Positions 1-7,692 of a stretch of 64,000 bases of DNA are shown here, piece by piece. The position numbers and the translations under genes were made by a program. The stretch's first letter is position 1; the number at the start of each line of letters is the position of its first letter. This DNA comes from Actinotalea ferrariae CF5-4 (GTDB lineage: Bacteria; Actinomycetota; Actinomycetes; Actinomycetales; Cellulomonadaceae), in NCBI RefSeq assembly GCF_000603945.1, contig NZ_AXCW01000004.1, positions 1-64,000 of the forward strand. Reading direction: 5' to 3'. The notes under the pieces are model-generated. The model was not told the DNA's origin. It saw only the letters and a program-made list of their open reading frames with translations, and made no database searches.

Positions 1-133
1 CGGCGACCAGCAGCCGGCCGGTCGCCGGGCGGGTCAGCGCGGCCCGGGGGGCGGCGTCGGGGCGGCGGACGGCGGCGGTGAGCTCGGCGTGACGCTGGTG
101 GTGGACCTGCAGGAGGGTCTCGGGCGAGTACAC
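1..133 (-). CDS. Hypothetical protein, N-terminal fragment cut by the window edge
   Basis: Only the first 44 or so codons are present; the gene runs off the left edge. The GTG start at 133 has a good ribosome site (GAAGGAG) a few bases upstream. The visible protein begins MYSPETLLQVHHQRHAELTA and is rich in Ala, Arg and His, with no domain I can name. It lies downstream of arsM on the same strand with a 77-base gap, so it could be cotranscribed with arsM, but it has its own ribosome site. No function is assigned. Confidence 0.6.
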   Translation of the reverse strand, partial: MYSPETLLQVHHQRHAELTAAVRRPDAAPRAALTRPATGRLLVA

Positions 134-210
134 GGCTGACTCCTTCGGGGTGATGGTCTGCGGGTGGGGTGTGCGTGGTGGTGGGGCGGTGGGGTGCCGG
201 CGGGTGCGGG

Positions 211-1128
211 TCAGGCGCCCGCGGGCTTGACGGCGCGGACGATCGCCCCGTGCAGGCCGGGCCGCACCTCGTGGGTGAACCGGACCTCGGCGTCCACGAA
301 CCCGGCTGCCGCCAGCCCGTCCAGGTACTCCTGACGGGACAGCGCGCCGGCGATGCACCCGGCGAAGTCGCCTCGTTCGGCCCGCTCCGCAGGGCTCAGA
401 TGGTCCTCGGCGACGACGTCGGAGATGCCCAGCCGCCCGCCCGGGGCGAGGACCCGGAACGTCTCGGCGAGCACGGCCGGCTTGTCCGGCGAGAGGTTGA
501 CGACGCAGTTGGAGATCACGACGTCGACCGCGGCGTCCGCGAGCGGGAGGGCCTCGATCCGGCCCTCGAGGAACTCGACGTTCGTGGCGCCCGCGGCGGC
601 CGCGTTCCGCCGGGCCAGCTCGAGCATCTCGGGCGTCATGTCGACGCCGTACGCGAAGCCGGTCGGCCCGACGCGGCGTGCGGAGAGGAGCACGTCGATG
701 CCTCCGCCCGAGCCGAGGTCCAGGACCCGCTCGCCCTCCCGGAGCTCGGCGACGGCGGTCGGGTTGCCGCAGCCGAGGCTGGCGAGGACGGCGCCGTCGG
801 GCAGCCCGGTCGTGTCCCCGCCGTACAGCGCCGCACCGAAGACGTCCTCCGTCTCGACCGGGGCAGTCGCATCGCCGCAGCAGCCGGCCGGGGCGGCGTC
901 CGTGGCCGTGCCGCAGCACCCGGCGGGGGTCGCGTCCGTGGCCGTGCCGCAGCAGCCGGCCGTCTCGACCGTCGCGTCGGCCGCGGTCTCCGCCGCGGAC
1001 TCCGCCTCGGCGGAGCCGCCGCAGCAGCCTCCCCCGCGTGCCGTGCTGGTGCCGGCACCGGTGCTGACCAGCACCCGCTGCGCTGCCGACCGGTACCGCT
1101 CGCGGACCTGCTCGAGCCTGTCGTCCAT
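211..1128 (-). CDS. arsM: Arsenite S-adenosylmethyltransferase with Cys-Cys repeats
   Basis: Predicted 305-residue cytosolic enzyme that methylates As(III) using S-adenosylmethionine. The SAM-binding motif (VLDLGSGGG) is at about residues 135-143. Cys120 (LGCGNP), Cys208 (SNCVVNL) and Cys258 (GCIAGAL) fit the family's arsenite-binding cysteines. The ATG at 1128 follows a strong AGGAGGGG site; the open frame extends further upstream but runs through the arsR promoter and arsR itself, so that extension is not used. Unusually, residues 33-88 hold four Cys-Cys-Gly units (35-36, 59-60, 71-72, 83-84) in an Ala/Thr/Asp-rich linker, the last three nearly identical at 12-residue spacing. The gene is divergent from arsR across a dyad operator, so arsenic-responsive control by ArsR is likely. 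Confidence 0.93.
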   Translation of the reverse strand: MDDRLEQVRERYRSAAQRVLVSTGAGTSTARGGGCCGGSAEAESAAETAADATVETAGCCGTATDATPAGCCGTATDAAPAGCCGDATAPVETEDVFGAALYGGDTTGLPDGAVLASLGCGNPTAVAELREGERVLDLGSGGGIDVLLSARRVGPTGFAYGVDMTPEMLELARRNAAAAGATNVEFLEGRIEALPLADAAVDVVISNCVVNLSPDKPAVLAETFRVLAPGGRLGISDVVAEDHLSPAERAERGDFAGCIAGALSRQEYLDGLAAAGFVDAEVRFTHEVRPGLHGAIVRAVKPAGA

Positions 1129-1151
1129 GACCCCTCCTAGACATTGATCGG

Positions 1152-1185
1152 TGTCGATGTCTGAACTCTGGCCCAGACATCGACA
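1152..1185. promoter_or_regulatory. Probable ArsR operator between arsM and arsR
   Basis: A perfect 12-bp inverted repeat, TGTCGATGTCTG at 1152-1163 and its complement at 1174-1185, is separated by 10 bases. Partial symmetry extends outward (ATTGA at 1144-1148 against TCAAT at 1190-1194). It fills most of the 87-bp gap between the divergent arsM and arsR starts, where an ArsR dimer would control both promoters. The local sequence is much more AT-rich than its surroundings. Confidence 0.75.
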
Positions 1186-1215
1186 GATGTCAATATCTCG
1201 GCGATACTCGATCAC

Positions 1216-1599
1216 ATGACCACCGAGACCCTCGCCGGACCCATCCCCGAGGTCGCGTGCTGCGCGCCGCTCGTCCGCTCGCCGATGAGCGCCCAGGAGG
1301 CGGAGGGGCTGTCCAAGGTCCTCAAGGCCATCGCCGAGCCCAACCGGCTCCGCGTGCTGTCCCTGGTCGCGGCTCGCGACGGCGCCGCGTGCGTCTGCGA
1401 CCTCACCGAGCCGCTCGGGCTGTCGCAGCCGACGGTGTCGCACCACCTCAAGACGCTGGTCGACGCCGGGCTCCTGGCGCGCGAGAAGCGCGGCGTCTGG
1501 GCCTACTTCTCCCTGGTCCCGGGCGCGCTGGACGACGTCGCGCGGGTGCTCAGCACGGCGGGCGTCTCCCCCGCGGCCGGCTCGCCCACCTGCGGCTGA
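1216..1599 (+). CDS. arsR: ArsR-family arsenic-responsive repressor
   Basis: A 127-residue winged-helix repressor that should leave DNA when As(III) binds. The recognition helix is LSQPTVSHHLKTL at about residues 69-81. Candidate metal ligands are the Cys15-Cys16 pair and the CVC motif at 59-61. The adjacent N-terminal pair resembles the site described for Corynebacterium ArsR (Cys15, Cys16, Cys55) more than the CxCxxC site of the E. coli protein. Cys126 lies at the C-terminus. The gene is divergent from arsM and only 10 bases upstream of a membrane methyltransferase gene, which it probably also controls. Confidence 0.92.
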   Translation: MTTETLAGPIPEVACCAPLVRSPMSAQEAEGLSKVLKAIAEPNRLRVLSLVAARDGAACVCDLTEPLGLSQPTVSHHLKTLVDAGLLAREKRGVWAYFSLVPGALDDVARVLSTAGVSPAAGSPTCG

Positions 1600-1609
1600 G
1601 GACGTCGCC

Positions 1610-2065
1610 GTGCGCGAGGACACGCCGCTCATCGCCGCGCAGGCCGCTGCGCTGGCCGCCCTCGCCTGGCCGGGTCGCGTGCGGTGGTCGCTGCCGGACC
1701 CGGTTGCGGCGGCAGCCCTCACCGCGACGGCGGCCGGCGGCGGGCTCGCCCTGGCGGGCCTGGCGCCCCACGGGACGTCGATCACGCCGCGGGTGGAGCC
1801 GCCGTCGGGCACCGGCCTGCACACCGGTGGGGCGTACCGCGTCAGCCGACATCCCATCTACACGGGCCTGCTGGTGGGCGGTGCCGGCGTCGCCGTGCTG
1901 CGTCGCCGTCCCGGGCCCCTGGCGGCATGGGTCGCACTCCTCGGCGTGCTCCACGCGAAGACGCGGCGCGAGGAACGCCACCTGGTCGAGCGTTTCGGGG
2001 CTGACTACGAGCGTTACCGCGAGCGCACCCCTCGTCTGCTGGGCCTGCCCGGCCGACACGCCTGA
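1610..2065 (+). CDS. Isoprenylcysteine carboxyl methyltransferase-like membrane protein
   Basis: A 151-residue membrane protein of the ICMT/phospholipid methyltransferase-like group. Hydrophobic segments lie near residues 8-25, 33-52, 84-98 and 102-115. The family signature is in the C-terminal half: RVSRHPIYTG near 77-86, then KTRREERHLVERFG and a YERYRERTPR tail, which in this fold bind SAM. The GTG start at 1610 is 11 bases after the arsR stop codon, so the two genes form one transcript. The substrate is unknown. Position suggests an arsenic-linked role, but family members occur in many settings. Confidence 0.8.
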   Translation: MREDTPLIAAQAAALAALAWPGRVRWSLPDPVAAAALTATAAGGGLALAGLAPHGTSITPRVEPPSGTGLHTGGAYRVSRHPIYTGLLVGGAGVAVLRRRPGPLAAWVALLGVLHAKTRREERHLVERFGADYERYRERTPRLLGLPGRHA

Positions 2066-2210
2066 CCCCGCCGTCGGCCGCACTCGTGCCAGCCGGCTGG
2101 ACCGCGCGACTGCCCTGACCGGGGAGACATCGCCGCGCCTGGCGCGGCCGATCCTCCACGATCCGCGCGGGATCGCCCGGCGGGCAGGTCGTAGCCGTCG
2201 TGTCGGGACG

Positions 2211-2251
2211 CGCCGAGGCCCGCCGCGCTGCGTGCGCGACGGGCCTCGGCG
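2211..2251. terminator. Bidirectional hairpin terminator
   Basis: A perfect 12-bp stem (2211-2222 with 2240-2251, left arm CGCCGAGGCCCG) lies between the convergent methyltransferase gene (ending 2065) and cupin gene (ending 2262). It sits just 10 bases past the cupin stop codon. There is no T-run, as is common for terminators in high-GC actinobacteria. Confidence 0.7.
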
Positions 2252-2261
2252 GGCTCGCGGG

Positions 2262-2654
2262 TCAGGAGATGGGGGGCTCGTCCTTGCCGGCCTCCTCGGC
2301 CGCGTCGGCCTCCTCCTTGGTCTTGTGGACGGCGCCGTCGGCGTGCTCCGGCGGCCCGTAGACCGTGTAGAGGATGAGCGGGTTCTCGCCGGTGTTGACG
2401 AAGTTGTGCTTCTTCCCCGCGGGCACGACCACGAGGTCGCCCTGGGCCACCTTCTTCTTCTGCCCGCTGATGATCGCCTCGCCGATGCCGCTGACGAACG
2501 TGAGGATCTGGTCGATGTCCTCGTGGACCTCCTCGCCGATCTCACCGCCCGGCGGGATCGTCATGACGACGAGCTGCGTGTGCTCACCGGTCCAGAGCAC
2601 CCGGCGGAAGTCCGGGCTCTCCTCGGCGACGGTCGCGATCGTGTAGTGCTCCAT
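2262..2654 (-). CDS. Cupin-domain protein
   Basis: A small cytosolic protein of 130 residues with one conserved beta-barrel cupin domain at about residues 20-105. The first cupin motif contains EVHEDIDQI and the second PAGKKHNFVNTG, giving plausible metal ligands His-Glu...His. The C-terminal 25 residues are acidic and Lys-rich. Single-domain cupins of this size may be isomerases, dioxygenases or sugar-binding proteins; the sequence does not decide. It is followed after 42 bases by the start side of nothing on its own strand and preceded upstream by the YihY-like gene, whose end at 2697 lies downstream of that gene, so the two minus-strand genes could be cotranscribed (YihY first, cupin second). 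Confidence 0.85.
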   Translation of the reverse strand: MEHYTIATVAEESPDFRRVLWTGEHTQLVVMTIPPGGEIGEEVHEDIDQILTFVSGIGEAIISGQKKKVAQGDLVVVPAGKKHNFVNTGENPLILYTVYGPPEHADGAVHKTKEEADAAEEAGKDEPPIS

Positions 2655-2696
2655 GGAGCTCTCCTTCTCTCGGTGTCTGCGAACGGTGGTCAGGGG

Positions 2697-3950
2697 TCAG
2701 GACCGGTGGACGTCGCGGCGGGACAGCGCCGGCTCGGCAGCCTCGGCACCGCCGCGCTCACGGCGGGCGGCACGCTCCGCGTCGTGGTCGCCGCTGTGGT
2801 GCTCGCCGTCGGAGTGGCCGGCGCTGAGGCGCAGCTCGCGACCCTTCTCGATGTCCTTCTCGTGCTGCTTCTGCTTCTTGTCGCTGGCCTTGGTGTCGCG
2901 CGGCGGCAGCTGGATCGTCTCCTCCGCCTCGATCCCCGCGACCAGCTCGCGCGACCGCTCGAGCTCCGCGTCGACCTCCGCGCCGAAGAGCAGCGCGTTG
3001 TTGGTGAGCCACAGCCACAGCAGGAAGAGGATGAAGCCGGCGAGCGCGCCGTACGTCTCGTTGTAGCTGCTCCCGCCGATCGTGACGAGGTAGATGGCGA
3101 GACCCGTGGTGGCGAGCGCCCAGACCAGGATCGCCACGACCGACCCGACGCTCACCCAGCGGAACTTCGGCTGCTGCACGTTGGGGGTGGCGTAGTAGAG
3201 GATCGCGATGACCAGGGCGACCAGCGCCACGATGACCGGCCACTTCGCGATGTTCCACGTCGTGATCGCGACCGAGCCGAGCCCGATCGCGCTGCCGATC
3301 CCCTCGGCCACCGGGCCGGAGAGCACCAGTGCCGCGATGATGATCGCCACGATCACCAGCATCACGAACGTGACGCCGAGCATGATCGGACGCAGCTTGT
3401 AGAACGGCCGGCCCTCGTCCACCTCGTAGATGCGGTTCATCGCGCGGCTGAAGGCGTTGACGTACCCGGACGCCGACCACAGGGCCGTGAGCAGACCGAC
3501 GACCAGGGCGAGGCTCGCGCCCTGCTGCGTCGACAGGTTCGTGAGCAGCGTCTCGATCGGGCCGAGCGCCTCATCGGGCGCACCGGCGTCGCGGGCGAAC
3601 GTCACCACCTGGACCACGGCCCCCTGCCCGTCGACGAACAGGCTGAGGATCGACACGAGCGCCAGCAGCGTCGGCGCGATCGCCAGCACGCCCCAGTACG
3701 TCAGCGCCGCGGCGATGTCCGTGACCTGGTCGCGCTGGAACTCCCGGAACGCCTTGCGCGCGGTGTACTTCCAGCCCGGCTTCGGGATGTCGTCGGGCGA
3801 GTCGGGCTTGCGCTCGTCGTCCGGGTCGGGAGCGGTGGCCGCCTTCTGCGACGAGGGCACCTGCGTCCCGCCCTCGGGCGACGACGACGGACCGGCGCTG
3901 CCCCCGGAGCGACCCGTCCCGCCGCTGCTGTCCTGTGACGTCCTGCTCAT
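2697..3950 (-). CDS. YihY/UPF0761 family inner-membrane protein
   Basis: A 417-residue membrane protein of the YihY (formerly BrkB) family. Residues 1-60 are a Ser/Pro/Asp-rich cytoplasmic tail. The core at about 65-340 has six hydrophobic segments, with family-typical stretches ALTYWGVLAIAPTLLAL, WSASGYVNAFSRAMNRIYE and GALAGFILFLLWLWLTNNALLFGAEVDAE. The C-terminal 80 residues are highly charged (Lys, Glu, His, Arg). The old RNase BN assignment for this family is no longer accepted and its function is unknown. The ATG at 3950 follows GGAGAG. Confidence 0.88.
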   Translation of the reverse strand: MSRTSQDSSGGTGRSGGSAGPSSSPEGGTQVPSSQKAATAPDPDDERKPDSPDDIPKPGWKYTARKAFREFQRDQVTDIAAALTYWGVLAIAPTLLALVSILSLFVDGQGAVVQVVTFARDAGAPDEALGPIETLLTNLSTQQGASLALVVGLLTALWSASGYVNAFSRAMNRIYEVDEGRPFYKLRPIMLGVTFVMLVIVAIIIAALVLSGPVAEGIGSAIGLGSVAITTWNIAKWPVIVALVALVIAILYYATPNVQQPKFRWVSVGSVVAILVWALATTGLAIYLVTIGGSSYNETYGALAGFILFLLWLWLTNNALLFGAEVDAELERSRELVAGIEAEETIQLPPRDTKASDKKQKQHEKDIEKGRELRLSAGHSDGEHHSGDHDAERAARRERGGAEAAEPALSRRDVHRS

Positions 3951-4052
3951 GTCGCTCTCCTCGGTCTGGTCCGGCCGGTGCGCGTCGGCCGCGCTGTCGG
4001 CGGGCGGTCCGCCCGGTCCGCGGGGCGGGATGGTCGTGGGGTGGTCGGGGCG

Positions 4053-4934
4053 TCAGCCCCCGGGGTGCGGGGCGCCGTCGGGCCGGGCGGGGTGCGCCTG
4101 CGCCGCGCGGTACGCGGGGCTGCGCAGCGCGGCGACCCAGTCGTAGGTCCCCAGGCCCGGCGGCGTGCGCAGCGGGTCGAACCGGACGGGCCGGTCCACC
4201 GCGCGAGCCTCCTCGGCCATGATCTCCAGGGTCCCGAGGGGCCGCCACCGGGAGCCCGCCGTCGCCCAGGACAGCCGCAGCTCCAGGGGCTGCTCGGCCA
4301 GGGCGCGGGCGAGCCCGTCCCGGTCGTGCGGCAGCTTCCTGGGCGGCTCCGGGCGGGCGAGCAGCAGCACGGGACCCTCGGGCCCCCGGAACGGCAGGAG
4401 CGAGCTGTACGGCGCCCCGCCGTGGCCGCGCCGCGGGCCGGGGACGTGTCGCAGGCCCGGGCCGGTGCCGGCGGGCGAGGAGAGCAGGAGGTCCACGTCG
4501 CCGACGCGGAGCGCGAGCCCCAGCACGTCGGGCAGCCGTCGCGGGAGGCCCCCGCCCCGGGACAGCCGGACGACGACGTCGTCCTCGCCAGGTCCGTCGA
4601 GCCACGTCCCGGTGGGGCTGCCGACGGCGTCTCGGCGCAGCCGGCCGCGCAGGACGAGCCCCTGCGGGTGCAGCGGCTTGCCGGCGCGCACGCGGGCGGC
4701 CCCGGCGACGAGGACGCCCAGCACCGGGCCGAGCCCGCGGGCGGCGAGCCGCGCGGCGCCACGGACCGCGCCACGGACCGCGTCGACCGACGTGGAGCCG
4801 GTCCCGCACCGCCCGGGAGACCCTGCGCCCCCGGGGGGTACGGCACCCCTCCTCGTCGGCCCGTCGACCCGCACCTGCGTCCGCACGTCCCCTCCGTCGT
4901 CGTCCTGGTCCTGCGACGTCGTCCTGCCCCGCAC
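4053..4934 (-). CDS. Conserved actinobacterial protein, possibly catalase-like fold
   Basis: Up to 293 residues from a GTG at 4934; the first 50 residues are low-complexity and the start could be internal. The body carries features I associate with an actinobacterial family often labelled phosphodiesterase and built on a catalase-like core: GKPLHPQGL (about 85-93), VVVRLSRGGGLP (about 121-132), LPDVLGLALRV (about 135-145), PYSSLLPFRG (about 175-184) and a C-terminal PLRTPPGLGTYDWVAALR. No catalytic function can be assigned from the sequence. It is the last minus-strand gene after the stress operon, separated from it by a strong hairpin. Confidence 0.6.
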   Translation of the reverse strand: MRGRTTSQDQDDDGGDVRTQVRVDGPTRRGAVPPGGAGSPGRCGTGSTSVDAVRGAVRGAARLAARGLGPVLGVLVAGAARVRAGKPLHPQGLVLRGRLRRDAVGSPTGTWLDGPGEDDVVVRLSRGGGLPRRLPDVLGLALRVGDVDLLLSSPAGTGPGLRHVPGPRRGHGGAPYSSLLPFRGPEGPVLLLARPEPPRKLPHDRDGLARALAEQPLELRLSWATAGSRWRPLGTLEIMAEEARAVDRPVRFDPLRTPPGLGTYDWVAALRSPAYRAAQAHPARPDGAPHPGG

Positions 4935-4978
4935 CGCCGTCGGGCGCCGTCTCGCCTCTCACGACGTCGGCCGGGTGC

Positions 4979-5014
4979 ACCGCGGCGGGGGTGGTCACCC
5001 ACCCCCGCCGCGGT
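4979..5014. terminator. Strong GC-rich hairpin terminator
   Basis: A perfect 16-bp stem, 4979-4994 paired with 4999-5014, has a four-base TCAC loop. It lies 45 bases past the stop codon of the DUF3618 gene, so it probably ends the three-gene minus-strand operon that begins at 7286. Confidence 0.75.
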
Positions 5015-5059
5015 CCGTACCGGTGGCCGGCGCCGACGTGGGTCAGCGCCGGTGCCCGG

Positions 5060-5734
5060 TCAGGAGGAGCGCTGCTCCTCGACCCGCTGCTGGGCCTCGC
5101 CCTGCACCGTGTCCTTGGCGCTGTGGGCGTCCTGCTTGACGCCCTCGGCCTCGCTGCGGCCCTCGGACTTGAGGTGGTCCGCGGCCTCGGTCGCCTTGCC
5201 CTTGACGGCCTGGGCGGCGTCCTGCGCGGGCTCCTTGAGCTCCTGCGCGACCTCCTTGGCCTTCTCCTTGGCGCCCTCGACCAGCGGCTCGGCCTTCTCC
5301 TTGGCCTGGGCCGCGGCACGCTTCTCCTTCTCGGAGACGGGCAGCAGGCTGCCGGCGAGCCAGCCCACACCGAAGGCGACGAGGCCCGCGGCGAACGGGT
5401 TGCCCTCGGCCTGGTGCTTCACCGTGCCGGGCAGCTCCTTGGCCGTGTGGCCGACGGAGTGGGCGGCCGAGCCGACCGAGTCCTTGGCGCCGTGCAGCGC
5501 GTCGGACGTCTTGTCCTTGGCGGTGTGACCGCCGGAGGACAGCGACGACGTCGTGCCCTGGGCCGAGCCCATGACGCGCTGCTTCACGGAGCCGACGCGG
5601 CTGCGCACGTCCTGCTTGCGCCGCTGGACGATCGCCGAGGGGCTGACCTTCTCCTCGAGCGCGTCGACGTCGTTGCTCAGCTCGGCGCGGGTGCGCGCGA
5701 TGTCAGCGCGGATCTGGTCCGGGTCGGTGCTCAT
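5060..5734 (-). CDS. DUF3618 protein with amphipathic repeat tail
   Basis: A 224-residue protein. Residues 1-45 match the DUF3618 pattern (DPDQIRADIARTRAELSNDVDALEEKVSPS). A single hydrophobic stretch at about 113-131 (FAAGLVAFGVGWLAGSLLP) may anchor it in the membrane. The last 90 residues are Ala/Lys/Glu-rich with repeated AKEKA- and AQEL-like segments that would form amphipathic helix or coiled coil, resembling apolipoprotein- or LEA-like stress proteins. Its ATG overlaps the stop codon of the Holin-X gene by four bases. It is third in an operon with that gene and a long Tyr/Gly-rich protein. An envelope stress role is inferred. Confidence 0.85.
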   Translation of the reverse strand: MSTDPDQIRADIARTRAELSNDVDALEEKVSPSAIVQRRKQDVRSRVGSVKQRVMGSAQGTTSSLSSGGHTAKDKTSDALHGAKDSVGSAAHSVGHTAKELPGTVKHQAEGNPFAAGLVAFGVGWLAGSLLPVSEKEKRAAAQAKEKAEPLVEGAKEKAKEVAQELKEPAQDAAQAVKGKATEAADHLKSEGRSEAEGVKQDAHSAKDTVQGEAQQRVEEQRSS

Positions 5735-6198
5735 CGGTTCTCCTCCTCGTGGCCCTTGAGGGCGTTCGGGATCTTCTTGACGGTCGTCGCCGTCTGCGGG
5801 AGGCCCTGCACCCGCTTCATCTCGGCCTTGCCCTTGAGGGCGAGGACCGCGGCGGCGATGCCCCAGAGCACCGCGACGATCAGCGCCGCGAGAGCCGAGT
5901 CCATCCAGTTGTCGAGCAGCTGCCAGAGCATGATCGACAGGAACAGCAGGACGAAGTAGCCGGCGACGGCGGCGCCGCTGAGCATCCCCGCGCCCTTGCC
6001 CGCACGCTTCGCGGACTCGGTCGCCTCGGCCTTGGCCAGGGCGACCTCCTGCCGCATGAGCGTCGAGAGGTCCTCGGTGATGTTCGAGAACAGCGCCCCG
6101 AGGGACGGCCGGTCCGTGTCGTGGTCAGGCGCGGGACCCGGCGCGGACGCCCCGAGGGGCGCGCCGGCGGTCGCGCCACCGGGGGTGTGGGTCGTCAT
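5731..6198 (-). CDS. Actinobacterial Holin-X (phage holin-like) membrane protein
   Basis: A 155-residue protein with an N-terminal Pro/Ala-rich tail, a conserved helix (LGALFSNITEDLSTLMRQEVALAKAEATE, about 32-60) and two transmembrane segments at about 73-95 and 101-122. This is the chromosomal Actinobacterial Holin-X/DUF1469 family, not a lysis gene. No endolysin or other phage gene is nearby. It overlaps both neighbours by four bases (ATGA), so the three genes form one translationally coupled operon. Confidence 0.85.
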   Translation of the reverse strand: MTTHTPGGATAGAPLGASAPGPAPDHDTDRPSLGALFSNITEDLSTLMRQEVALAKAEATESAKRAGKGAGMLSGAAVAGYFVLLFLSIMLWQLLDNWMDSALAALIVAVLWGIAAAVLALKGKAEMKRVQGLPQTATTVKKIPNALKGHEEENR

Positions 6199-7286
6199 CG
6201 GTTCTGCCCCTCGTCGACCGGGCTCCAGGGACGGGTCGCCTCGTGCTCGGGCACCTCACCGGTGCCGCCGCCGAAGATGCCGCCGTCCTCGTTGCCGTAG
6301 GTGTCGCCGTAGCCGGCGCTGCCGGCCGCGTACTGGCCGGCGCCCGACGGCGGGTTCTGCGTGCCCGTGCCGTAGGTGTCCGCCACGGTGTCGCCGTAGG
6401 CCGGGGTCCCGACGTCCTGCGTGCCGGTCCCGTACGGGTCGTCCGACGTCGCACCCTCGGGGTACGTCGCCGACGTGCCCGGGGTGGCCTGCACGCCGTA
6501 GGTCGGGTCGCCGGTGGCCGTGCCGTAGCCGGTCTCGCCCTCGGTGTACCCCTCGCCGTAGACGGCGCCGGTCCCGTAGGTGCTCGTGGTGGGCGCCGCA
6601 GCGGCACCCGTGGTCCCGGCGGCCGCCTCGTAGGCGCTGGTCCGCGTCGGCGCGCCGTAGGTGCCGGTGACGCCCTCGGCGCCGTAGCCCGCGGCGCCGT
6701 AGGCGGGGGTGGTCTCGTACGTGCCGACCGCACGGGCCTCGGCCTCGTCCGAGCTGACCTCCTTGATGCCGCGGGTCAGCCGACCCGCGACCAGGCCGGC
6801 GCCGGCGGCGAGGGCCAGGAAGGTGCCGGGACGCTCCTGCGCGAAGCGCTTGACCTCGCCGAGCAGCTCGCCCGGCTCACGGTTCTCGAAGAAGCCGGCG
6901 ACCTCGTCGAGCCGCTGGGAGGCCTGGCGGGCCAGGTCCGTCGCCATGCCGGGCTCCGAGGAGGACTCGGCCATCGAGCCGAGCTCCTGGCCGAACGACC
7001 GGATGCTCGAGGCGAGCTTCTGCTGCTGCGTGCTCGCCTCGGAGGTCAGCTGCTCGCGGCCCTGGCCGAGGAGCTGCTTCGCCTGGCGCCCGGCCTCGCG
7101 GCCGACGCCCTTGGCCTGGTCCTTCGCCTCGTGGGCGAGGTGCTGACCGCTCTGGGCGGCGCTGTGCGCCACGCCGGAGGCCTGGTCCTTCGCGGTGTGC
7201 GCGGTCTCGCGCGCTGCCTCACGGGCGGCGTCGGTGCGCGACCCGTCCGTGCTCGACGGCTGTCCCGTCTGGTAGTCGTAGGTCAT
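6195..7286 (-). CDS. Stress-type helical protein with Tyr/Gly/Thr-rich low-complexity tail
   Basis: 363 residues from an ATG at 7286 preceded by GGAAGGAAG; an in-frame extension upstream lacks a ribosome site. Residues 12-135 form Ala/Gln/Lys-rich amphipathic helices (AARETAHTAKDQASG, HEAKDQAKGVGREAG) like the C-terminus of the third gene. A short hydrophobic stretch (FLALAAGAGLVAGRL) lies at about 153-167. From about 190 to 340 the protein is low-complexity, built of repeated YG-x-G-T, AYG and TYG elements. The pattern suggests a membrane-anchored protein with a disordered Tyr-rich region. It is first in the operon with the Holin-X and DUF3618 genes. Confidence 0.8.
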   Translation of the reverse strand: MTYDYQTGQPSSTDGSRTDAAREAARETAHTAKDQASGVAHSAAQSGQHLAHEAKDQAKGVGREAGRQAKQLLGQGREQLTSEASTQQQKLASSIRSFGQELGSMAESSSEPGMATDLARQASQRLDEVAGFFENREPGELLGEVKRFAQERPGTFLALAAGAGLVAGRLTRGIKEVSSDEAEARAVGTYETTPAYGAAGYGAEGVTGTYGAPTRTSAYEAAAGTTGAAAAPTTSTYGTGAVYGEGYTEGETGYGTATGDPTYGVQATPGTSATYPEGATSDDPYGTGTQDVGTPAYGDTVADTYGTGTQNPPSGAGQYAAGSAGYGDTYGNEDGGIFGGGTGEVPEHEATRPWSPVDEGQNR

Positions 7287-7692
7287 CGTGCTTCCTTCCG
7301 ATGGATGTGCGGCGGCGGCACTGGCACCCCGGCGTCCCCCTGGGCCGGAGGCCCGCGGCGGACGTCCCGGCGGTGCGCCGACGCGGACGTCGGTGCAGAA
7401 CACGGCCGGCTCTGTCCACAGCTCGGCCCGAGCACTGGGCAACCGACCGACTGGACAATTCCGGTGGCTGCCGACTCCGTGACGCTAAGGCGGGTCTTGA
7501 CATCGCGCGACTTGAACGGTTACGGCGTCTCGGGGCGTAAAACCCCTGATCATGGGCCTGTCGCCCGGGGAGGGAACCAGCCGAGAAGCCGTCGGGGCGA
7601 GGTCCCCCCGGGGCAGCACAGCTCCGGCTTGATCGCGCGTCGACAGAACGCCTCTGGGCCCTTGGTCCTCTCTGTCGCCCGCTCACGCTGCC

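Noticed and set aside
882-1032. Repeat array in arsM as a CRISPR or mobile repeat
   Set aside because: The repeats are in frame and encode the Cys-Cys-Gly units; there are no spacers, Cas genes or terminal inverted repeats.
5731-6198. Phage holin as evidence of a prophage
   Set aside because: The protein belongs to the chromosomal Actinobacterial Holin-X family, and no other phage genes, integrase or attachment site are nearby.
7498-7530. TTGACA-like hexamer as a promoter for the importer operon
   Set aside because: The hexamer is present, but the -10 region at 17-18 bases spacing (TTACGG/TACGGC) matches poorly and it lies about 500 bases upstream of the gene.
7500-7690. Possible riboswitch or structured RNA in the region upstream of the first importer
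   Set aside because: The G-rich and C-rich stretches can pair, but no conserved motif of a known riboswitch class is visible and the strand of transcription is uncertain.
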